DNA of 64,000 nt. It comes from Chromohalobacter sp. 11-W. Lineage in GTDB: Bacteria > Pseudomonadota > Gammaproteobacteria > Pseudomonadales > Halomonadaceae. The stretch's first letter is position 1. The number at the start of each line of letters is the position of its first letter. Positions 57,484 to 64,000 of the stretch are shown one piece after another. Where the stretch lies: positions 62,001 through 126,000 of the forward strand of contig NZ_JARANZ010000003.1 of NCBI RefSeq assembly GCF_029889905.1. Reading direction: 5' to 3'. The notes under the pieces are model-generated. The model saw nothing but the letters and a program-made list of their open reading frames with translations. It was not told where the DNA came from and searched no databases. The position numbers and the translations under genes were made by a program.

Positions 57484-58994
57484 GCCCCTCCATTGCCACC
57501 GATCAGCCGATCCAACTGACGATAGCCGATGGCTTCCATCAGTTGCGGCTGGCGGGGGCGGGGCTCCTCGGCAAGATCGGCGAGCGTCAGGGCGACGCGT
57601 AGCACGCGATGATAGGCGCGGGCGGAGAGGTTGAGGCGGTTGAGCACGTCGGCCAGCCAGGTGCGTTCCTGGCCATCCAGGGCGCAGAGGTCCTCCAGCG
57701 CGCTGCTGGGTAAATAAGCGTTGAGCGCGCCGCGCTGGGCTTGGCGCTGGCGCGCAGCGAGAACACGCTGGCGAACGACCTCGGAGCTTTCGCCGCTGCG
57801 TTGTTCGGTGAGTTGTGCGGCGGGCAATGCGGGGACTTCCACCTGCAGATCGATACGGTCGAGCAGTGGGCCCGAGATACGGGCCTGGTAGCGCTGCACT
57901 TGGGCCGGCGTGCACACACAGGCTTTGCGCGGGTCGCCGAGATGTCCGCACGGGCACGGATTCATTGCCGCGACGAGTTGAAAGCGAGCGGGAAAGCAGC
58001 TCTGCATCAATGCCCGCGAGACGACGATCTGGCCCGATTCCAGCGGTTCGCGTAGCACCTCCAGCACACGCCGGTCGAACTCCGGCAATTCATCCAGAAA
58101 CAGCACCCCGTGATGCGCCAGTGAAATCTCCCCCGGGCGTGGCTTGCCGCCACCGCCGACCAAGGCCACACCACTGGCGGTGTGATGCGGCGTACGAAAC
58201 GGCCGTTGCCCCCAGCGTTCTAGGATCGGCAGGCCGCATACCGAGCGCACGGCGGCCACTTCCAGCGCTTCATCTTCTTGGAGGGGTGGCAAAATCCCGG
58301 GTAATCGACTGGCGAGCATGGTCTTGCCGGTACCCGGCGGGCCAGCGAACAAAAGATTGTGGCCACCGCTGGCGGCAACTTCCAGCGCCCGCCGGGCCTG
58401 CTGCTGGCCACGCACCTCGGCGAGGTCGGGCTCGGCCAAGCGCGGTGCAGGCCGCTCACCAAGTTGGTGCGGCGTAATCGGCGATTGTTTGAGCAAGTGG
58501 GCGACGACTTGTGGCAGGTCGGCGGCGGGGAGAACGTCCAGGTCGCCGGCCAACGCCGCTTCATCGGCATTGCTCTCGGGCAGCAACAGAGCACGCCCGG
58601 CGCGACGCGCTTCCAGGGCCGCCGGCAGCACCCCGCGCACGGGGCGCAACTTGCCATCCAGCGCCAACTCGCCCAGGCATTCGAGATCCGCCACCGCCTC
58701 GCCGGGAATCTGCCCTGAGGCCACCAGAATGCCCAGCGCAATGGGAAGATCGAAGCGTCCGCCTTCCTTGGGGAGATCCGCCGGGGCGAGGTTGAGCGTG
58801 ATGCGTCGCGTGGGAAAGTCGAAACCGGCATTAATCAGAGCGCTGCGCACCCGCTCGCGGCTCTCTTTGACCGCCGCCTCCGGCAGTCCGACGATCGCCA
58901 GCCCGGGGAGGCCGTTGGTGAGATGCACCTCGACCAGCACATCCGGCGCCTCCAGCCCCAAGCCGGCACGCGTATTGATGATGGCAAGCGCCAT
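57480..58994 (-). CDS. comM: ComM/YifB family AAA+ ATPase
   Basis: A 504-residue Mg-chelatase-like ATPase. The N-terminal Lon-protease-like domain is followed by the AAA+ module: Walker A FAGPPGTGKTMLASRL (about residue 220), Walker B GVLFLDELPEF, the sensor region FQLVAAMNPCPCG, and the C-terminal helical bundle. ComM acts as a branch-migration helicase during natural transformation; YifB is the non-competent homologue name. GGAAGGAGG precedes the start. Confidence 0.93.
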   Translation of the reverse strand: MALAIINTRAGLGLEAPDVLVEVHLTNGLPGLAIVGLPEAAVKESRERVRSALINAGFDFPTRRITLNLAPADLPKEGGRFDLPIALGILVASGQIPGEAVADLECLGELALDGKLRPVRGVLPAALEARRAGRALLLPESNADEAALAGDLDVLPAADLPQVVAHLLKQSPITPHQLGERPAPRLAEPDLAEVRGQQQARRALEVAASGGHNLLFAGPPGTGKTMLASRLPGILPPLQEDEALEVAAVRSVCGLPILERWGQRPFRTPHHTASGVALVGGGGKPRPGEISLAHHGVLFLDELPEFDRRVLEVLREPLESGQIVVSRALMQSCFPARFQLVAAMNPCPCGHLGDPRKACVCTPAQVQRYQARISGPLLDRIDLQVEVPALPAAQLTEQRSGESSEVVRQRVLAARQRQAQRGALNAYLPSSALEDLCALDGQERTWLADVLNRLNLSARAYHRVLRVALTLADLAEEPRPRQPQLMEAIGYRQLDRLIGGNGGA

Positions 58995-59112
58995 GCAGCC
59001 TCCTTCCGGTCACATCAAAATATGCGTATACACTAATTGATTGACTACGGTAACGCACGCGCTGCGAAAGGCGGCGAGAGGGCCTATCGGCAAGAAAGAG
59101 GCAAAAGGCGCG

Positions 59113-59136
59113 ATGCCGTCTCGACCGAGACGGCAT
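59113..59136 (-). terminator. Terminator downstream of ubiK
   Basis: A perfect 11-bp palindrome (ATGCCGTCTCG and its complement) with a two-base centre lies 17 bases after the ubiK stop. On the minus strand a short T-run follows a few bases later, so it probably ends the ubiK transcript. Confidence 0.6.
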
Positions 59137-59153
59137 TCGTGATCGAGCGGCGT

Positions 59154-59507
59154 TCAGCTCTTGCGGGAAGTGTCGGACGCGCTCGACTCGTCGGCGTCGT
59201 CCTTGGCGTCGTGTGCGGTCGCCGGCTCGGCGCCTTCGGCGGCGGCCACCGGCGCACTCTGGCCCACGTCCAGCGCCGCTTCCAAGGCCGTGACCTGCGC
59301 CTCGAGGGATTCGACACGCGAACGCGTGCGCTGCAGCACTTCCATCAAGATATCGAAGTCCTCACGCGAGACCAGCTCCATGCGATCGAAGGCGCCGCGC
59401 ATCACACCCTGGACGCTGCGCTGAATGTCTTCCGGCGCGTGCGAGGCGTCCTGGAGCCGGTCGCCGACTTGCTGTGCGAGACGTGAGAAGAGGTCGTGTG
59501 TCGCCAT
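59154..59507 (-). CDS. ubiK: UbiK, ubiquinone biosynthesis accessory factor (YqiC family)
   Basis: A 117-residue protein with the BMFP/YqiC N-terminal region (LFSRLAQQVGDRLQDA), an amphipathic helix, the MELVSREDFDILMEVLQRTRSRVESLEAQVTALE trimeric coiled coil, and a disordered acidic Ala-rich tail. UbiK binds UbiJ and assists aerobic ubiquinone synthesis. CGAGGGAAC precedes 59507; the in-frame extension to 59612 is not family-like. It is divergent from the PII/amtB genes. Confidence 0.92.
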   Translation of the reverse strand: MATHDLFSRLAQQVGDRLQDASHAPEDIQRSVQGVMRGAFDRMELVSREDFDILMEVLQRTRSRVESLEAQVTALEAALDVGQSAPVAAAEGAEPATAHDAKDDADESSASDTSRKS

Positions 59508-59694
59508 GAGAGTTCCCTCGGATTGAACGTTTCCTTCTCGCCACAGCATACGCAAGGCCGACGAAATACGCATGCGCCATATTGGTGCAGCCATGCCAGC
59601 GTCACGCACCAAAAGCTGGCGCGGCGTGTTCCATGTTTGGGCACCACATAATGCTACGGCTCCCCGCCCCTCTGTAACCGGCTGTTTTTAATGA

Positions 59695-60102
<408 letters not shown>

Positions 60103-60129
60103 GGCAAGGGCTGAAGGGAGACACAATAA

Positions 60130-61380
60130 ATGACTGAAGATATTACACAGCTATCGTACGCGCTCGACACCTTCTATTTCTTGATCGCCGGTGTGCTGGT
60201 CATGTGGATGGCCGCCGGCTTCGCCATGCTCGAAGCGGGCCTGGTCCGCTCCAAGAACACGGCGGAAATCCTGACCAAGAACGTGGTGTTGTTCGCCATC
60301 TCTTGCACCATGTATCTGCTGTTCAGCTACCACTTGATGTATTCCAGTGGCGCTGGCGGCTTCCTGCCGAGTCTGGGCTTTCTGCTCGGCGGCGAGAACT
60401 CCGTCGATCAGGTAATGGGCAGCAACGGGGATATCTATTATTCCAACCGTGCCGACTTCTTCTTCCAGGTGGTGTTCGTCGCAACCGCCATGTCGATCGT
60501 CTCCGGGGCCGTGGCAGAACGCATGAAACTCTGGGCGTTTCTGGCCTTCGCCGTGGTGATGACCGGGATCATCTATCCGACGTCCGGCTATTGGACCTGG
60601 GGCGGTGGCTGGCTCTCCGAGCTGGGCTTCTCCGACTATGCCGGTTCTGGCATCGTGCATATGGCGGGGGCATCGGCCGCATTGGCTGGGGTGCTGGTAC
60701 TCGGGCCGCGCAAGGGCAAGTACGGCAAGAACGGCGCGATCTATGCCATTCCCGGTGCCAATCTGCCGCTGGCGACGCTAGGTACCTTCATTCTGTGGAT
60801 GGGCTGGTTCGGCTTCAACGGCGGCAGCGAGCTGATGGTCTCCAACATCGACTCCGCCAATAACATGGCGCAGGTGCTGGTCAATACCAATGCCGCGGCT
60901 GCCGGGGGCGTAATCGCCGCGCTGATTCTCGCCAAGATCTGGTTCCGCAAGGCTGACCTGACCATGGCGCTCAACGGCGCAATCGCTGGTCTCGTCGCGA
61001 TCACCGCCGATCCACTGTCGCCCAGCGGCTTGGGCGCCACCCTCATCGGTGCCGTCGGCGGGTTGCTGGTCGTCTTCTCCATCGTGGCGCTGGATAAACT
61101 GAAGATCGACGATCCGGTCGGTGCCATCTCCGCGCACGGCGTGGTGGGTCTGTGGGGTGTATTGGCAGTGCCTATCACCAATGCCAGTGCCTCCTTCGGT
61201 GTACAGATCATCGGCGCCCTCGCCATCTTCCTGTGGTGCTTCATCGCCAGCTTGATCGTGTGGCTGATCATCAAGGCTGCGATGGGTGTCCGGGTCAGCG
61301 AAGAGGAAGAATACGAAGGGGTCGACCTGGCCGAATGTGGCCTGGAAGCCTACCCCGAGTTTGCCTCCAACAAGACGTAA
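60130..61380 (+). CDS. amtB: Ammonium transporter AmtB
   Basis: Ammonium channel of 416 residues and 11 helices. Conserved blocks are MAAGFAMLEAGLVRSKNTAEIL, GAVAERMKLWAF, SGIVHMAGASAALAGVLVLGPRKGK (first pore His), LGTFILWMGWFGFNGGSEL and SAHGVVGLWGVLAVPI (second pore His). There is no clear cleavable signal peptide. The last cytoplasmic helix is followed by an acidic tail. A terminator with a TTCG loop follows. Confidence 0.96.
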   Translation: MTEDITQLSYALDTFYFLIAGVLVMWMAAGFAMLEAGLVRSKNTAEILTKNVVLFAISCTMYLLFSYHLMYSSGAGGFLPSLGFLLGGENSVDQVMGSNGDIYYSNRADFFFQVVFVATAMSIVSGAVAERMKLWAFLAFAVVMTGIIYPTSGYWTWGGGWLSELGFSDYAGSGIVHMAGASAALAGVLVLGPRKGKYGKNGAIYAIPGANLPLATLGTFILWMGWFGFNGGSELMVSNIDSANNMAQVLVNTNAAAAGGVIAALILAKIWFRKADLTMALNGAIAGLVAITADPLSPSGLGATLIGAVGGLLVVFSIVALDKLKIDDPVGAISAHGVVGLWGVLAVPITNASASFGVQIIGALAIFLWCFIASLIVWLIIKAAMGVRVSEEEEYEGVDLAECGLEAYPEFASNKT

Positions 61381-61419
61381 ACCTTGTTGGAGTACCGAGT
61401 GAGCTGGCGTGCTCCCCTG

Positions 61420-61441
61420 GCCCCCTTCGGGGGGCTTTTTT
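61420..61441 (+). terminator. Rho-independent terminator after amtB
   Basis: GCCCCC and GGGGGC enclose a TTCG tetraloop and are followed by six T. It separates glnK-amtB from the second PII gene, which therefore probably has its own promoter. Confidence 0.93.
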
Positions 61442-61490
61442 AATCCCGCGACCAGCGGTGTATGCTTGAAAGCATGATCGTTGGGCATAA

Positions 61491-61877
<387 letters not shown>

Positions 61878-61995
61878 GCCACGCTCCGCCAACACGACGA
61901 TGCGACGATGCCCCTCGCAGCTCCTCGATGTCAGGGGCCGCGAGGGGCGTCATCGTTTCCGGGGTCGTGTTCGAGCGGTCGTGATCAAGAAACGC

Positions 61996-62517
61996 TTAGA
62001 CGGCATCGAGCATCGCGGGTGTGCGTGTCGCGCCCATTGCCGAGGCGAGTTCGCTGGCCGTCATGCCGCGGCTTTCGGTGGCACGCGGGTCGGCGCCTTG
62101 AGCCAGTAGGAAGTCGACGACCTCGGCGTTGTCGAACATGGCGGCAAACATCAATGCCGTCTTGTCGTCGGGAGAGCGGGCATGGACCGAGGCGCCATGC
62201 GACACCAGCAGCTCCGCCATGGCCAGGTCGCCCTTGAAGGCCGCGCCAGAGAGTGGATGATGGCCGTTGTCGTTGTACATCTCGGGATCGGCGCCCTGCT
62301 CGAGCAGCAGTTGCGTGGCTTCGAGATGCCCATGATAGCTGGCCAGCATCAACAAACTGTCGCCCTTGTCGTTGCACATATTGGGCGGCAGCCCTTGGGC
62401 CAGCCAGCCGCGTAGCTTTTCCGCCTCGCCGTTGCGCGCGCTATTGAAAATCTCCGTGGCCAGGCGAATCGTGGCCTCATCCAGCTCGGCGTTGCCGGTG
62501 TCATTATCATCCGACAT
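61996..62517 (-). CDS. Ankyrin-repeat protein
   Basis: A 173-residue predicted cytoplasmic protein. After an acidic N-terminus come about four ankyrin repeats, visible as GDSLLMLASYHGHLEATQLLLEQGADPE, GHHPLSGAAFKGDLAMAELLVSHGASVH and KTALMFAAMFDNAEVVDFLLAQGADPR. A protein-protein interaction role is expected; the partner is unknown. AAGGAG precedes 62517. It is divergent from the LysR gene, with 86 bp between them. Confidence 0.92.
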   Translation of the reverse strand: MSDDNDTGNAELDEATIRLATEIFNSARNGEAEKLRGWLAQGLPPNMCNDKGDSLLMLASYHGHLEATQLLLEQGADPEMYNDNGHHPLSGAAFKGDLAMAELLVSHGASVHARSPDDKTALMFAAMFDNAEVVDFLLAQGADPRATESRGMTASELASAMGATRTPAMLDAV

Positions 62518-62603
62518 CGTGTCGTGCTCCTTGTGGCATCTAGCATCGAGCGTAGCATGTCGTTTCACGCGACGCGTCACCCTCCAAGAGACCCGAGAGT
62601 CCC

Positions 62604-63488
62604 ATGCTGGATATCAAGTATTACGTATTGATCGACGCCATTGCCACCCACGGCACCGTGCACGATGCTGCCGCCGCCATCGGCATCACCCAGCCTGCGG
62701 CGACGCATCGCATTCGGGAGATGGAACGCCGCCTGGGCGTCGCTCTTTTCCACCGCGAAGGACGCCGGCTGACGCTTTCCGCCTCGGGCGAGCGTCTGCT
62801 CGAAACCGCGCACGAAGTGCTACCCCAGCTACGCAGCGCCGAGCTCGAGGCGTGGCAATTGGCACGTCGGGCCGAACCCGCCTTGCGTTTGGGCATCGGC
62901 CCTTACGACACCTTCTCGCGGGCGATTCCGCATCTTTATGATCAGCATGCGCGCGACATCGATCTGGTCCGCCTGCCCATGGCGGACATGACCACGGCGC
63001 TACTCGCCAGCCGCGTCGACATGATCTGCATGATCGAGGTGCCCTCGCAGCGCGGCATCGCTCATCAGCTATTGTTCGAGGAACCGCTGGTGGCCGTTTT
63101 GCCGCCCGAGCATCCTTATGCACAGAGCGATGGGGTACCCGCCGAGGTTTTCGACCAGGGGCGGCATTTCACCTACAGCATCACGCCCGAATCGGGTCAT
63201 GAGTTCGAGCATTTCTTCCAGCCGGCCGGCGTCTATCCTTCGCACATGGTGCAGATCGAGTCGGTGGCCTTGATCCTGGAACTCGTCGCCGCCGGCAAGG
63301 GCGTGAGCATTCTCTCGCGCTGGGCCGCGCGGGATGCGCATCAGGCAGGGCGCGTCGTCATGCGTCCCCTGGCCGGCGAGCTGCCACGCATCCCCTGGTA
63401 TCTGGCTTATGCACAGACTCCTCACATCACCGCTGCTGCCGAGTCGATGGCGGCCACGCTGCGTCATCTCTACCGCACCGACGACTGA
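62604..63488 (+). CDS. LysR-family transcriptional regulator
   Basis: A 294-residue regulator. The N-terminal winged helix-turn-helix (about 16-40, GTVHDAAAAIGITQPAATHRIREMERRLGVALF) is followed by a linker helix and an effector-binding domain. RLTLSASGERLLETA and SVALILELVAAGKGVSILSRWAA resemble MetR-type LysR proteins, but no methionine genes are near. It may control the ankyrin gene or the downstream dioxygenase. Confidence 0.92.
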   Translation: MLDIKYYVLIDAIATHGTVHDAAAAIGITQPAATHRIREMERRLGVALFHREGRRLTLSASGERLLETAHEVLPQLRSAELEAWQLARRAEPALRLGIGPYDTFSRAIPHLYDQHARDIDLVRLPMADMTTALLASRVDMICMIEVPSQRGIAHQLLFEEPLVAVLPPEHPYAQSDGVPAEVFDQGRHFTYSITPESGHEFEHFFQPAGVYPSHMVQIESVALILELVAAGKGVSILSRWAARDAHQAGRVVMRPLAGELPRIPWYLAYAQTPHITAAAESMAATLRHLYRTDD

Positions 63489-63595
63489 AACAAGACGCCA
63501 TCCGCTGCAACGCACGCGATCGATAAGAATCTCGTCGCAGATGGCCGGACATTCTCATTAGTTTCACGCCCTCCCTCCTTTTACCGTATCGCTAC

Positions 63596-63651
63596 TCCTT
63601 ATCAAGGACTCCCAATCAACGACTCCCAACCAACGAGTCCCGATCAACGAC
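63596..63651. repeat. Four 14-bp imperfect tandem repeats before the dioxygenase gene
   Basis: Units at 63596-63609, 63610-63623, 63624-63637 and 63638-63651 follow the pattern TCCCAATCAACGAC; the last two differ from it by two and one bases, the first by three. They end 19 bases before the ATG at 63671. They could be an operator array or a slippage product. Confidence 0.8.
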
Positions 63652-63670
63652 CGCACAGGAGGGCGATCTC

Positions 63671-64000
63671 ATGTCACAGGCCACGCTCGCAACTCAAACC
63701 ACCGCGCAGGACGTCACTGCCGAGCATCATCCCCTGGCGCGTTTCATCGACCTCGAACGTTATCCGATCCTGGAGCGCGATAGCGACGCCTACCGGGCCA
63801 CTGTCGAGGGTGTGCGCGATCAACTGCGCACCGACGGCTGCGCCCTGTTGTCGAAGTTCATCCGCGAGGACCTCATCGAGCCGCTGCGCGAGGAAAGCGA
63901 GGCCCTGGCACCCAAGGCGTTCTACTCGGACAACAACGTCAATCCCTACGTCACGCCGGACGATCCGTCGCTGCCCGAGGATCACCCCGCTCGCTTCTTC
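63671..64000 (+). CDS. Probable Fe(II)/2-oxoglutarate dioxygenase (N-terminal part, cut by window edge)
   Basis: Open from ATG at 63671 to the end of the window, 110 codons, with AGGAGG twelve bases upstream. The visible part has VEGVRDQLRTDGCALLSKFIREDLIEPLREE, the opening helix and strand common to phytanoyl-CoA- and HalD-like oxygenases, then NVNPYVTPDDPSLPEDHPARFF, a segment I associate with that group. The catalytic His-x-Asp...His lies beyond the window, so the class is provisional. The LysR gene and a tandem repeat lie directly upstream. Confidence 0.5.
   Translation, partial: MSQATLATQTTAQDVTAEHHPLARFIDLERYPILERDSDAYRATVEGVRDQLRTDGCALLSKFIREDLIEPLREESEALAPKAFYSDNNVNPYVTPDDPSLPEDHPARFF

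Overview
The window is 64 kb of GC-rich chromosome with dense, mostly long operons. Gene content points to a gammaproteobacterium of the Halomonadaceae, most likely a Chromohalobacter- or Halomonas-like moderate halophile. The pointers are acidic predicted proteins, a TeaA-like TRAP solute-binding protein, the hemC-hemD-hemX-hemY order, and the argH / lptM-lysA-dapF-DUF484-xerC-HAD order. The organism call is inference; no rRNA or other taxonomic marker lies in the window. I see no phage, transposase, integrase, CRISPR array or tRNA.

Layout. 1-3.9 kb: haem genes hemC-hemD-hemX-hemY (minus strand, hemY cut by the left edge), divergent from argH. 4-10.2 kb (plus): argH, lptM, lysA, dapF, DUF484, xerC and a YigB-like HAD phosphatase. 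10.2-12.5 kb: engB (minus), then dsbA and an EEP-family hydrolase (plus). 12.6-27.7 kb (minus): a complete 13-gene nuo operon for respiratory complex I (nuoA-B-CD-E-F-G-H-I-J-K-L-M-N), with a good sigma-70 promoter and a structured leader. 28-33 kb: thiD, a tandem UspA protein, dtd, a YheS-type ABC-F protein and a TIGR02444 protein. 33.2-36.3 kb: a TRAP transporter whose binding-protein gene converges on the dctQM pair. 36.5-43.9 kb: an FKBP isomerase, a membrane-anchored unknown, an AEC carrier, trmB, thiG, thiS, an AGCS sodium symporter, DUF423 and a thioesterase.

44.1-51.1 kb is a visibly AT-richer copper-resistance islet. On the minus strand it holds copI (cupredoxin), a PhoP/PhoQ-like two-component pair, copA and copB. 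Divergent from these are a 49-codon membrane peptide gene and copG (DUF411), followed by a cytochrome b561 and a small secreted protein. A direct repeat with the core CTGAA lies upstream of copI and of copA, and a half-match lies upstream of the secreted-protein gene. A CueR/MerR-type spacer dyad serves the divergent copG side. The islet therefore appears to have two layers of copper control.

51.3-59.5 kb: glcB, an alpha/beta hydrolase, a lipoprotein, a class I/II aminotransferase, a DUF4105 membrane protein, comM/yifB and ubiK. 59.7-61.9 kb: amtB flanked by two PII genes, the first behind a sigma-54-type promoter. 62-64 kb: an ankyrin protein, a LysR regulator and the 5' end of a probable Fe(II)/2-oxoglutarate dioxygenase gene.

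The most interesting non-coding signals are three. One is a candidate Fur-regulated small RNA at about 39.2 kb. One is an AT-rich segment flanked by DnaA-box-like sequences in a convergent intergenic region at 37.3-37.6 kb. The third is the repeated operator inside the copper islet.
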